Below, piece by piece: positions 18,080 to 26,894 of a DNA stretch of 64,000 nucleotides; the stretch's first letter is position 1; each line of letters begins with the position of its first letter. The notes under the pieces are model-generated. The model saw only the letters and a list, made by a program, of their open reading frames with translations. It was not told the DNA's origin and ran no database searches. The stretch is from Ochrobactrum quorumnocens (lineage in GTDB: Bacteria; Pseudomonadota; Alphaproteobacteria; Rhizobiales; Rhizobiaceae). The DNA lies in assembly GCF_002278035.1 (NCBI RefSeq), contig NZ_CP022605.1:248001-312000 (forward strand), in the 5' to 3' direction. The position numbers and the translations under genes are program-made.

Positions 18080-19155
18080 GTGAACTGACCACAACACTTC
18101 GACGTCCTTCGAATGGTGGCTTTGCAATCTGGCTCCGCCCCTATTTCCACCCATGGACGCATGCCCTACTGACGCTGATTATTTCCAGTGGTGTGCTGTA
18201 CCTATTTTCGCGCTTCTATCAGTGGGCAGTCACCGATGCCGTTTTCGGACCGGCATCACCAGACATCTGCCGCGCGGCAGCGGGTGCCTGCTGGGCATTC
18301 CTTCACGAGCGCTATCACATCATACTGTTCGGCAGCTATCCCATAGATCAGTACTGGCGTCCGTCGCTAGCGGTCGTGCTGGTACTCACCATCCTCATCT
18401 TCAGTGGATTCCGTCGTTTCTGGAAACCGACATTAGCACTGGCTTGGGTCCTAGTTATGGTGACCAGCCTACTCTTGATGAGGGGCGGTATTCTGGGTCT
18501 GCCATTTGTATCGACGAGCCGTTGGGGTGGGCTGCCGCTGACGGTCGGTCTGTCCGCCTTCGGCATCGTGATTGCACTTCCGCTGTCGGTACTAATCGTG
18601 CTCGGTCGACAGTCGAAGGCGGCAGTAATCCGGCGCTTTTGCTCACTTTATGTTGAGATCGTGCGTGGCCTTCCGCTTATCGCAGTGCTGTTTATCGCCT
18701 CAACCATGCTCCCCTTTCTACTGCCCGGCGGCAATCTGATCGACAACATTCTGCGAGCGCAGGTTGCTTTGATCCTCTTCCAGGCAGCCTACCTTGCGGA
18801 GGCGATCCGCAGTGGTCTCGAAGCCGTACCGCGCGGACAATCGGAAGCGGGGCTCAGCCTTGGCCTCTCAGGCAGCCTAATCTCGCGCCTTATCGTTTTG
18901 CCACAGGCATTTCGAATTGCTCTACCCGCGATTATCAACACTTTCATCGAGTCTATCAAAGACACAACGCTGATCAGCATCATCGGCCTCATCGACGTGC
19001 TTGGCGGAGCTCGCGGCGCGATCGCCGACGGCGCTTGGCTCGGCTTCTATCGTGAAGCCTACCTCGTCGTCGGCAGCGCATTCTTCATATTTTGCTTCAT
19101 CCTCTCTGTGCATTCTCGACGACTTGAGCGGGAATTTGCTCACGAGAAGCGTTGA
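18076..19155 (+). CDS. Amino acid ABC importer, permease 2 (AapM-like)
   Basis: A 359-residue permease, paralogous partner of the preceding gene. It has several N-terminal helices, a WGGLPLTVGLSAFGIVIALPLSVLIVLGR segment and the ATPase-contact loop AEAIRSGLEAVPRGQSEAGLSLGLS, followed by PA.INTFIESIKDTTLISIIGLID. Order and size match AapM. ATGA overlap with permease 1 indicates coupled translation. Together with the binding protein and the ATPase at 22271 it makes a complete importer. Confidence 0.9.
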   Translation: MSELTTTLRRPSNGGFAIWLRPYFHPWTHALLTLIISSGVLYLFSRFYQWAVTDAVFGPASPDICRAAAGACWAFLHERYHIILFGSYPIDQYWRPSLAVVLVLTILIFSGFRRFWKPTLALAWVLVMVTSLLLMRGGILGLPFVSTSRWGGLPLTVGLSAFGIVIALPLSVLIVLGRQSKAAVIRRFCSLYVEIVRGLPLIAVLFIASTMLPFLLPGGNLIDNILRAQVALILFQAAYLAEAIRSGLEAVPRGQSEAGLSLGLSGSLISRLIVLPQAFRIALPAIINTFIESIKDTTLISIIGLIDVLGGARGAIADGAWLGFYREAYLVVGSAFFIFCFILSVHSRRLEREFAHEKR

Positions 19156-19157
19156 AG

Positions 19158-19859
19158 ATGGGCAACGAGGAAATCATATTGGCCGACGAAGGCTACGTTC
19201 AGACTTACAAGACGCTCGTGCAGGATACGCTCAATGAGCAGATCTATCAGCAAATCAAAGAGAAGCTGATTGTGGGGGAATTTCGTCCCGGGGACCGCCT
19301 CGTCCTGCGCAACCTGGCGGCAGCGCTGGGTACAAGCGTCGTTCCTGTTCGCGATGCGCTTCAAAAACTAGAAAGTCTCGGTGCGCTGCGACTTGAACGC
19401 ACCTTTTTTGTCCCCCGCCTGACTATCGGTGAACTCACCGAAATCAGGGATATCCGTGTGGCACTTGAGGGGCTGTCGGCCGCTCGTGCAGCGTGCACTT
19501 CAACCCCCGAAAGCCTCGCAGGGTTGCGCGTCCATTTCGACGCGATGACAGAAGCCGCACGCGGCAACGATACCAGCGGTTTCCTGCGCGCTAATGCACG
19601 CTTTCATCTACACATCGCGGACATGAGCAACTCGCCCATCTTGCGAGACATGATCGAGCCGCTTTGGCTGAGGATGGGTCCCTCTGTGCGCCTTGCCAAG
19701 GCCGAACCCGGCAAGCTGATAAACGCTATTCCCGACCACGAGATCGCATTCGCTGCCATCGCATCCAAAGATGCCGCTGCAGCGTGCAACGCAATCGTTG
19801 CCGATGTCGTCAACTGTTTTGGCATTCTAGCCGATGCATCTCGGAACACTGGCAAATGA
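19158..19859 (+). CDS. GntR/FCD-family transcriptional regulator (first copy)
   Basis: A 233-residue regulator with an N-terminal winged helix (LNEQIYQQIKEKLIVGEFRPGDRLVLRNLAAALGTSVVPVRDALQKLESLG, cut here by family pattern into helix 1 and the recognition helix PVRDALQKLES) and an FCD ligand domain with metal-type residues in ANARFHLHIADMSNSPIL and PDHEIAFAAI. The ATG at 19158 is preferred over a TTG two codons upstream. It sits inside the importer operon, between permease 2 and the kinase, and overlaps the kinase by ATGA. Its recognition helix is almost the same as that of the second GntR at 25733, which suggests a shared operator, GTGTTATAACAC. Confidence 0.9.
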   Translation: MGNEEIILADEGYVQTYKTLVQDTLNEQIYQQIKEKLIVGEFRPGDRLVLRNLAAALGTSVVPVRDALQKLESLGALRLERTFFVPRLTIGELTEIRDIRVALEGLSAARAACTSTPESLAGLRVHFDAMTEAARGNDTSGFLRANARFHLHIADMSNSPILRDMIEPLWLRMGPSVRLAKAEPGKLINAIPDHEIAFAAIASKDAAAACNAIVADVVNCFGILADASRNTGK

Positions 19860-20836
19860 TGGCGCGACTAAGCACTGAGCAAGCGCAAACCGTTGCGCTA
19901 CACCATTTCGGCATCAACGGCCAGGTCACCGAACTTGGTGGGGAACGCACTCAGAATTTCCGTATCGTCGCGGCGGACCGCACCACATTCACACTCAAGG
20001 TTTCCGATCCGCATGAAAGCGCTGAATGTATACTGCTCGAAAGTGCTGCGCTTCTTCATATAGCGAAAGTAGCGCCTGACATCGCGGTTCCCCGTATTAT
20101 GCATGCTCTAAACGGAGAGCTTTCAGTCTACCTCGGAGCGGCGGATGGGCGGCGCCTGCGGATCCTGACTTATCTTGATGGCACGCCATTTTCCTTTGTA
20201 GAGGCACCGACGAGCGCGCTACGAAATACCATCGGGTGGGCGGTCGGTACACTTGATAACGCACTGGCGAGCTTCGACCATCCTTTTGCACGTCAGCGTG
20301 ACCTGATCTGGGACGTCAAAAATATCAGTCGTCTGCGTCCTCATCTACAATTGATCGACGCAAAGCGTCGCCCTCTGGCCGAGGCAATGCTTGACCGCTT
20401 CGAAGCAGTGGTAAGCCCGAGGCTGGCACACTTACCCACGCAAGCAATACACAGCGACATGAACGGCCAGAATATCCTCATCGGTGGCGACAGAATGGCA
20501 GGGTTCATTGATTTCGGCGATCTTGTCCATGCGCCCCGTCTTGTCGATCTTGCTGGCGCCACTTTGTTGCAATTTCGAGACGGGGAGAACGACGTGAAGG
20601 ACGCCGCCGACGTCGTTGCCGCCTACAACGAAGCCGCGCCTTTGACCTATCTTGAAGTGGAATTTCTACAGGATTTTATGATTGCCCGCTGCATCATCAA
20701 TGTCCTGGTGACTGAGTATCTGGCGGATCAAAATACGGCTAACCGCGATTACATCATGAAAAACAACCACGTCTCCTGGAAGCGGTTAGTCCGATTGTCG
20801 TGCATGCCACAAAATCTATTCAAAAGCCCCTCCTGA
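19856..20836 (+). CDS. APH-fold small-molecule kinase, hydroxylysine-kinase-like
   Basis: A 326-residue kinase of the aminoglycoside phosphotransferase/choline kinase fold. Visible motifs: TLKVS with the ATP-binding Lys (K48), catalytic HSDMNGQN (D201) and the metal-binding DFGD (D219). A phosphorylated product is expected on a hydroxyl or amino-alcohol substrate. It overlaps the GntR gene by ATGA and is followed after 16 bases by a class III aminotransferase that resembles the phospho-lyase group. The same kinase plus lyase pairing handles 5-hydroxylysine in animals (HYKK and PHYKPL). Ethanolamine kinase or homoserine-kinase-like roles are alternatives. Antibiotic resistance is unlikely in this context. 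The frame upstream of 19856 is only an overlap with the GntR gene. Confidence 0.8.
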   Translation: MMARLSTEQAQTVALHHFGINGQVTELGGERTQNFRIVAADRTTFTLKVSDPHESAECILLESAALLHIAKVAPDIAVPRIMHALNGELSVYLGAADGRRLRILTYLDGTPFSFVEAPTSALRNTIGWAVGTLDNALASFDHPFARQRDLIWDVKNISRLRPHLQLIDAKRRPLAEAMLDRFEAVVSPRLAHLPTQAIHSDMNGQNILIGGDRMAGFIDFGDLVHAPRLVDLAGATLLQFRDGENDVKDAADVVAAYNEAAPLTYLEVEFLQDFMIARCIINVLVTEYLADQNTANRDYIMKNNHVSWKRLVRLSCMPQNLFKSPS

Positions 20837-20852
20837 AGCGAAAGCACATTCC

Positions 20853-22175
20853 ATGAGCATACCCGTGATGATCAACGCGTTCGACACGAAGAAAGCCGGA
20901 AACCTGGATGAGCGCACCCGCAGTCTCGTCGAGCGCCGCCAGCGCGTTTTGGGGCAGCCATATCGCATGTTCTATGAGGAACCCGTGCATTTCGATCGGG
21001 CAAGCGGTGTACGGCTTTACGATAGTGAAGGCAATACCTATCTGGATGCGTATAACAATGTGCCATGCGTTGGTCATTGCCATCCTCGCGTAGTGAATGC
21101 CATTGCCGAACAGGCGGCACGGCTCAACGTGCATACGCGCTATCTTGATGAAGGCATTGTTGGTTATGCGGAGCGATTGCTCACCCACTTCCCCACAGCA
21201 ACCAATCGCCTGATGCTGACCTGCACCGGCAGCGAAGCTAACGATCTCGCGCTGCGCATCGCGCGCATTCATACTGGTGGTACAGGCTTCATCGTCACCG
21301 CTAACGCCTATCACGGTATTAGCCACGCGATCGCCGCCATGTCACCATCGCTCGGCCTGAACGTGCCGTTAGCAATCGACGTCCGCACTATCGCAGCACC
21401 CGATCCACGCCTCGCCGGCTCTACCGAAGAGGTCGGTGCGTTCTTCGAGCGGGAAGTGCGGGCCGCCGTCGTTGACATGCTGCGCCACGGCATCCGTCCC
21501 GCAGCACTTCTGGTTGACACGATCTTCTCCAGCGACGGCGTCTTTGCCGAGCCGGCTGGCTTCTTAGCGGGAGCGGTCGCCGCAATCCGTGAGGCCGGCG
21601 GTCTTTTCATCGCCGACGAAGTACAGGCCGGTTTCGGTCGCTTGGGCGGGCATATGTGGGGCTTTCAGCGCCATGGACTCGTGCCGGATCTCGTTACCAT
21701 GGGCAAACCGATGGGCAACGGCTACCCCATTGCAGGCGTCGTCGCGCGCGAAGAAGTGCTCGAGCGTTTTGCCCGTGAAGCGCGTTACTTTAACACTTTT
21801 GGCGGCAACCCAGTCGCCTGCGCCGCTGCCTCGGCGGTTCTCGACATCCTTCAGGAAGAAGACCTGCTGGCGAATGCAGTAAAGGTCGGCGCGCATATGA
21901 AAGCCAACTTCGAAGCCCTGTCGCAGTCTCAATCTGTTATCGGTGATGTTCGCGGCGAAGGTCTCTTCCTTGGCGTTGACATTCTCGACAGTACCGGCGC
22001 GCCCTCCCCGCGCATCGCAGGTGATCTCGTCAACGCCCTTCGTCGCCGTCGGGTGCTTATCAGCGCGTCGGGGCCGCTGGGCCATGTCCTCAAAATCAGG
22101 CCGCCACTCCCATTCTCCATAGCCGACGCAGACGAACTGGTACAGGTCTGCGAGGATATATTGGGTACTCTCTGA
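20853..22175 (+). CDS. Class III PLP enzyme, aminotransferase or phospho-lyase (AGXT2L-like)
   Basis: A 440-residue PLP enzyme. It shows Y..FYEEPVH......[22 protein letters not shown], the phosphate-binding [11 protein letters not shown], the D of [11 protein letters not shown] and the Schiff-base Lys K285 (TMGKPMGNG). The [14 protein letters not shown] motif and general pattern are those of ethanolamine-phosphate and 5-phosphohydroxylysine phospho-lyases, which eliminate phosphate and ammonia to give an aldehyde. Placement directly after the kinase and in the same island as an aldehyde dehydrogenase agrees with that chemistry. A plain omega-aminotransferase cannot be ruled out from sequence alone. 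Confidence 0.85.
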   Translation: MSIPVMINAFDTKKAGNLDERTRSLVERRQRVLGQPYRMFYEEPVHFDRASGVRLYDSEGNTYLDAYNNVPCVGHCHPRVVNAIAEQAARLNVHTRYLDEGIVGYAERLLTHFPTATNRLMLTCTGSEANDLALRIARIHTGGTGFIVTANAYHGISHAIAAMSPSLGLNVPLAIDVRTIAAPDPRLAGSTEEVGAFFEREVRAAVVDMLRHGIRPAALLVDTIFSSDGVFAEPAGFLAGAVAAIREAGGLFIADEVQAGFGRLGGHMWGFQRHGLVPDLVTMGKPMGNGYPIAGVVAREEVLERFAREARYFNTFGGNPVACAAASAVLDILQEEDLLANAVKVGAHMKANFEALSQSQSVIGDVRGEGLFLGVDILDSTGAPSPRIAGDLVNALRRRRVLISASGPLGHVLKIRPPLPFSIADADELVQVCEDILGTL

Positions 22176-22270
22176 AACGAAAACCAGGTTGGCGATGTTT
22201 CGTCTTCCGAAAAGCCGGATCAACCGCGTCGCCCGGTGGGCAAAGGCGCAGCATTGCAGGAGGAGCTCGA

Positions 22271-23074
22271 ATGGCGAGCGAAAATGTCATACGTGCCGAC
22301 GATCTTCAGGCAAACACGGTAAAAATAGCGGTGTCGAAGACCGAGGTGGCCATCGAACTTAAGAACATGCACAAATGGTATGGTGAGTTTCACGTTTTGC
22401 GTGACATCAACCTGAAGGTCATGCGCGGCGAGCGCATCGTTGTTGCCGGACCGTCGGGATCAGGCAAATCGACGATGATCCGTTGCATCAACCGTCTGGA
22501 AGAGCACCAGAAGGGCCAGATCATCGTTGATGGTATTGAACTCACCAATGACCTCAAGAAGATCGATGAAGTGCGCCGTGAAGTCGGTATGGTGTTCCAG
22601 CACTTTAATCTCTTCCCGCATCTGACTATTCTGGAAAACTGCACGCTTGCGCCGATCTGGGTGCGTAAAATGCCAAAGAAGAAGGCGGAAGAAGTCGCCA
22701 TGCATTATCTGGCACGCGTGAAAATTCCGGAACAGGCGAACAAATATCCGGGCCAGCTTTCTGGCGGTCAGCAGCAGCGTGTGGCGATTGCGCGTGCGCT
22801 TTGCATGAACCCGAAGGTCATGCTGTTTGACGAGCCGACCTCAGCACTCGACCCGGAAATGGTTAAGGAAGTGCTCGATACGATGGTGAGCCTTGCCGAA
22901 GAAGGTATGACGATGATTTGCGTAACCCACGAAATGGGCTTTGCGCGTCAGGTTGCAAACCGCGTGATCTTCATGGATCAGGGCCAGATCATCGAGCAGA
23001 ATTCGCCGGCCGAGTTCTTTGACAATCCTCAGCACGAGCGCACCAAGCTGTTTCTCAGCCAGATCCTGCACTAG
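22271..23074 (+). CDS. Amino acid ABC importer, ATPase (AapP-like)
   Basis: A 267-residue ATP-binding subunit. Walker [11 protein letters not shown]-loop ([11 protein letters not shown]), signature [15 protein letters not shown], Walker [15 protein letters not shown] and the H-loop VTHEMGFA are all intact. The sequence is of the GlnQ/AapP group. A strong AGGAGGAGC lies just before the ATG. It closes the transport set begun at 15912, separated from the permeases by the regulator, kinase and lyase genes. The 95-base gap before it may hold its own promoter. Codon use is more uniform and GC-biased than in the permeases, so it may have been recruited from a second aap-like locus. Confidence 0.93.
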   Translation: MASENVIRADDLQANTVKIAVSKTEVAIELKNMHKWYGEFHVLRDINLKVMRGERIVVAGPSGSGKSTMIRCINRLEEHQKGQIIVDGIELTNDLKKIDEVRREVGMVFQHFNLFPHLTILENCTLAPIWVRKMPKKKAEEVAMHYLARVKIPEQANKYPGQLSGGQQQRVAIARALCMNPKVMLFDEPTSALDPEMVKEVLDTMVSLAEEGMTMICVTHEMGFARQVANRVIFMDQGQIIEQNSPAEFFDNPQHERTKLFLSQILH

Positions 23075-23185
23075 AGCATTCAACCCTAACGCGGAAACTG
23101 ATTTTGCGTAAACAGAATACTAAAAACCAATAGTTTGAGCATTTCCACAAACTCGCTCAGCCGTCATTGGCGGTTGAGCGATTGG

Positions 23186-23879
23186 TCAATCCAACGCAGA
23201 GAGAATGGCATCTGCAATAACCTCGATCTTGTCATTGCCCGGCATAACACCGACGACCCGTGCGGTCGTTCTGTCTATAGCTGCCGTTACGCGGCCAGCC
23301 GCATCAAATTCGACAATATCCTCGAGCATCATGGCGCGAGACCAGATTGCAGCAATCGGATTGGCAATGCCAAGATGAGCGATGTCCAGCGGGGAGCCAT
23401 ACACTGATTCGAACATCGACGGAGCGCTGCGGTCCGGATTGATGTTGGCGGAAGCGCCAAAGCCGAGACCGGCCTGAATAGCTGCTCCGAGGTCTGACGA
23501 GATATCACCAACCAAGTTGGAGGCGACGTCACAGCGCTATCACCATGCGAGCTGCCATTGCATCGATGTGATAGCTCAACACTTCAACATCAGGAAACTT
23601 ATAGAACTCCGTCGAGTTTCTGCGCATTGGACTAGGCGCTTTAACGGGTTACCCGGCAGCACCGAGCAGTATAGAATCGAAGGCACGCAGCGTCTCGACG
23701 CCGTCATCGGGCATCATCGCGCCGGTTTCGTTGTAATACGCGCAGGACGAAGGAAATACTGTATCCACCAGCTTGAACTCCTTGCCAGCTGCCGTTTTGA
23801 GAACGGCCCAGGCCATTTTGGTGACTGATTTACCGAAATGACCTGGGCCGGGTATGAGCGCGATCAAATAGGTTTTCAT
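23186..23879 (-). pseudogene. Tartrate/isopropylmalate-type dehydrogenase, internal deletion
   Basis: The minus strand start at 23879 encodes MKTYLIALIPG.G...KSVTKMAWAVL... with YYNETG.MMPDDGVETLRAFDSILLGA, the N-terminus of TtuC-type tartrate dehydrogenases. A second frame (23186-23515) encodes GDISSDLGAAIQAGLGFGASANINPDRSAPSMFE..YGS..DIA..GIANPIAA, the C-terminal substrate and NAD region. About 690 bases remain of the expected 1065, so the middle is deleted and the frames no longer join. It lies between the importer ATPase and the second aminotransferase and may be a lost pathway gene or unrelated debris. Confidence 0.78.
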
Positions 23880-23954
23880 GGGATAGTTCTCCGAACCAGT
23901 CAGCAAAGAATCGAAGAAAAGGGCATCGCGATCGTCGCGGTGCCCTTAGCAATT

Positions 23955-25340
23955 TCAGTTCAGGTTCTCCTCTGTACGCCACTGCGCCGTGTCATCGAGC
24001 GCCTTGCGCAGGCGGTTTACGGTCTCGTTCACCTGCTCCTCGTTGATGATGAGGGGCGGGCAAAGTGCCACGACGTCACCTATCGCGCGGACGATGAGAC
24101 CATGTTCGTGTCCGGCAGCAAATGCGCGACTACCGATTTTGCCCGCGGCAGCGAATGGACGGCGGGTTTCTTTATCAGCTACTAGCTCAAGACCCGCGAT
24201 GAGACCCGCGCCGCGTACTTCACCGACGAGCGGATGCTCCGCAAGCTCCGCAAGACGAGCCTGAAGGATAGCGCCCATGCGGGAAGCGTTATCGATGAGG
24301 TCACGCTCTTCGATGATCTTGAGGTTCTCAAGTCCGACAGCGGTCGCGACAGGATGGCCAGATGCAGTAAAACCGTGACCGAAGGTGCCGATCTTCGCCG
24401 TATTGTCGGCGATTGCATCGTAAACAGCTTCTGTAAAGACTACAGCGGCAAGCGGCATGTAGGATGATGTCAATTGCTTGGACATGATAATTATATCCGG
24501 TTTGAAGCCGTAATACTCGCAGCCGAAACTCGAGCCCAGACGGCCAAAACCGCAGATCACCTCATCGGCGATAAGCAAAATGTCGTGTTTGCGACAGAGG
24601 GCTTCGATGCCCTGCCAGTAGCCGGACGGTGGAGGCATCACGCCGCCCGCAGCCATCAGCGGCTCGCCGATAAAGCCGGCAATAGTTTCCGGCCCTTCTT
24701 CAAGGATCACGGCTTCGGCTTCGGCAATCAGGCGCTGGGTGAACTGCGCCTCATTCTCACCAGGCAACCCGTAGCGGTAGAAGTGCGGGCAGGTTAGGTG
24801 GCGGACCGGTATAGCCGGAAGGTCAAAGTCGCGATGGTTGTTCGGCAGGCCGGTCAAGCTGCCAGAAGCGATGGTAATGCCGTGATACGCACGAGTACGG
24901 GCGAGGAATTTTTTCTTCTGCGGACGTCCGAGCGCGTTGTTCATGTACCACACCATTTTGATCATGGTATCATTTGCTTCAGAGCCGGAACTGGTGAAGA
25001 ACACGCGAGTCAATGGCTCGGGGGTCATCTCGATTATCTTCTCGGAGAGACGGATGGAAGGCTCATGCGACTTGTGGCTGAACGTATGATAGTAAGGCAG
25101 TTTGGCCATCTGCTCTGCCGCAACCTTAACCAAACGCGGCTCATCGAAGCCGACAGCTACAGACCAGAGACCTGCAAGGCCTTCGATATATTCCTTGCCA
25201 GCGTCATCATAGATATAGATGCCCTTGCCGTGATCGATAATCATTGGCCCTTGGCGCTCATGCGCGCGGGCGTCGGTATAAGGATGCAAAGTGGTCGAAA
25301 TATCAACATGGGCGAGGGAATTGGAGAGCTTACCGCTCAT
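23955..25340 (-). CDS. Class III omega-aminotransferase
   Basis: A 461-residue PLP aminotransferase. Motifs: GLAGLWSVAVGF..PRLV, SSGSEANDT (PLP phosphate), Asp of LIADEVICGFGR and Lys K288 (IIIMSKQLTSSYMP). Pattern and length match the omega-amino acid/pyruvate aminotransferase group, which moves a terminal amino group to pyruvate or a similar acceptor and yields a semialdehyde. I start at ATG 25340 because AAGGAGG lies seven bases upstream; the longer frame adds 15 residues without support. It is divergent from the second GntR gene and shares the gap with the palindromic operator. It may feed the aldehyde dehydrogenase at 14362 or transaminate 2-aminoadipate; this is inference. Confidence 0.9.
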   Translation of the reverse strand: MSGKLSNSLAHVDISTTLHPYTDARAHERQGPMIIDHGKGIYIYDDAGKEYIEGLAGLWSVAVGFDEPRLVKVAAEQMAKLPYYHTFSHKSHEPSIRLSEKIIEMTPEPLTRVFFTSSGSEANDTMIKMVWYMNNALGRPQKKKFLARTRAYHGITIASGSLTGLPNNHRDFDLPAIPVRHLTCPHFYRYGLPGENEAQFTQRLIAEAEAVILEEGPETIAGFIGEPLMAAGGVMPPPSGYWQGIEALCRKHDILLIADEVICGFGRLGSSFGCEYYGFKPDIIIMSKQLTSSYMPLAAVVFTEAVYDAIADNTAKIGTFGHGFTASGHPVATAVGLENLKIIEERDLIDNASRMGAILQARLAELAEHPLVGEVRGAGLIAGLELVADKETRRPFAAAGKIGSRAFAAGHEHGLIVRAIGDVVALCPPLIINEEQVNETVNRLRKALDDTAQWRTEENLN

Positions 25341-25648
25341 AGTTATTTTCCTCCTTAAGGCGTTTCCGCGAACGCGGGTTCCCAATGCGGCGGATGTTAA
25401 ACCTCCACCGAATTAATGTTTATCCAGTGTCCTTCCGGCGACTGTGAGAAGCCAAAGACTGCGGGGCAGATATCCATCTTTGGCAAACCACGACTACATT
25501 CCACGCTTCGAACTTCATCAAAACGGCTGAAAAACTGCTCTCAACGGCCTGAATAAATTCGGCTTAGGCGAAGTGCCACCACATCATGCTTGTATTTCCC
25601 CAAAGACCGAAAGAATCTCGGTTAGAAGACCCCCTGCATTCCTGTCTA

Positions 25649-25710
25649 GTGTTATAACACATGCCTGTCGATGTTTTTGGTGTCAAGCGTTATGTTCGGT
25701 GTTATGACAA
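25649..25710. promoter_or_regulatory. GntR operators between the aminotransferase and the second GntR gene
   Basis: A perfect palindrome GTGTTATAACAC (25649-25660) is the same 12 bases found at the gabD promoter. A degenerate copy, GTGTTATGACAA, lies at 25699-25710, 22 bases before the GntR start codon. A minus-strand TTGACA (25681-25686) between them could be the -35 of the aminotransferase promoter. Two sites 50 bp apart suit cooperative binding and autoregulation. Confidence 0.65.
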
Positions 25711-25732
25711 GAAGATACAAACAGGAGAATCT

Positions 25733-26407
25733 ATGAAAAGCCGTGAGATCGTCCGCGACGGGGCAGCTGCACCTGATCTATCCCCAGTGTCCCGTGATAT
25801 GCTGCACGAGCAGATCTATGAGATGCTTAAACGCAATCTTATGATGGGGCGATTCACGCCCGGTCAGAAACTGCCTCTACGTGGACTTGCAAAAAGTCTT
25901 GGAACCAGTTTGATGCCAGTACGCGATGCTCTGCAAAGACTGGAGAGTGTTGGGAGTGTGGTCTCGACGGCCAGTCGCACAATGATGGTGCCTATGTTCA
26001 GCAGCAAAGAGCTGCACGACATTCGCGTCCTGCGAACCATTCTTGAGAGTGCGGCGTTGGAACGCGCAGTTCAAAACCACACACAAGAGCAACTCACTAG
26101 ACTAAAAGTCTATGTGTCTGACATATGCCACTCTAGGGACATTAGCGATCTGGACCTGTTTCTTGAAGCGAATTACCATTTTCACATGTTGATCGCCGAA
26201 ATGAGCAATCTGGCTTTTATTAGTCAGCTTCTGGAACCTCTGTGGATGCATATTGGCCCATCGGTCCGACAATCAGTTCCCAACGATGCTCTATTTAAAA
26301 GTTCAGCGCAGAACCACATCGATGTCTTTGATGCAATCGTTGCCAAGGACGTCAAGGCAGCGATAGCTGCTTTGGAGAACGATATCTCCGAAGGCTATAA
26401 TTTTTAA
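25733..26407 (+). CDS. GntR/FCD-family transcriptional regulator (second copy)
   Basis: A 224-residue paralogue of the regulator at 19158. The winged helix has LHEQIYEMLKRNLMMGRF.PGQ, LRGLAKSLGTSLMPVRDAL and QRLESVG, closely matching the first copy in the recognition helix. The FCD domain shows EANYHFHMLIAEMSN and QNHIDVFDAIV with the usual Asp/His positions. I start at ATG 25733, behind AGGAG; an ATG 72 bases upstream falls directly after the operator palindrome and would make a 24-residue extension not seen in the family. It faces the omega-aminotransferase and probably represses it, itself and gabD. Two near-identical DNA readers in one island could answer to different ligands. Confidence 0.88.
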   Translation: MKSREIVRDGAAAPDLSPVSRDMLHEQIYEMLKRNLMMGRFTPGQKLPLRGLAKSLGTSLMPVRDALQRLESVGSVVSTASRTMMVPMFSSKELHDIRVLRTILESAALERAVQNHTQEQLTRLKVYVSDICHSRDISDLDLFLEANYHFHMLIAEMSNLAFISQLLEPLWMHIGPSVRQSVPNDALFKSSAQNHIDVFDAIVAKDVKAAIAALENDISEGYNF

Positions 26408-26869
26408 GTGGTGTGAAATGCATGCTGCGTGCATTACGCAATTCTAACGATTCATCTTAAAGGCCGCGCATTCGCGAAAAAACCCTCGCTCAGTCACTGG
26501 GCCAGCCCAATCTAATCCTCTTGAGTTTTGTCTTCGTGCAGTACCGCAAACCAATTACGAGCAGCTGGCGAAAAATCAGAAGGGCCTCTACTTAACACAA
26601 TGGCTGATTTGGTTTACGCAAACCGTGCTAGTTCACAACAGCTCGCACTGTAGCATTTGTACTTTCATCTCACCAAGGCGCATTTATTGCTTTCACAGCG
26701 CATTCGCTTCGCGGCAGGGCCCGCTGAGCTTCACGCACTATGCTTTAAACGTAGATGGAATATCGGCTTGGTGCGCCATGCTCAGATGCTCTGGATGCTG
26801 CTCTTCGCAGTGATGACAAAACGCGGACAGTGTTGCAACAGCCACAAGCATTGGGAAAGGAGGCGCAGC
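26408..26869. other. Gap without recognisable gene, probably including the IS110 left end
   Basis: About 460 bases with short frames only. A segment near 26600-26800 has a faint class II aldolase look (ADLVYANR) but is broken by stops and cannot be called. The last part should contain the left end of the IS110 relic. Confidence 0.4.
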
Positions 26870-26894
26870 ATGAGGTATTATGCCGGACTGGACG

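Noticed and set aside
19856..20836. Aminoglycoside resistance gene
   Set aside because: The kinase has the APH fold, but its operon with an amino acid importer and a PLP phospho-lyase-like gene argues for catabolism.
26600..26830. Faint class II aldolase-like segment
   Set aside because: Only ADLVYANR and a few later residues fit; stops interrupt it and the metal-binding His residues are not visible.
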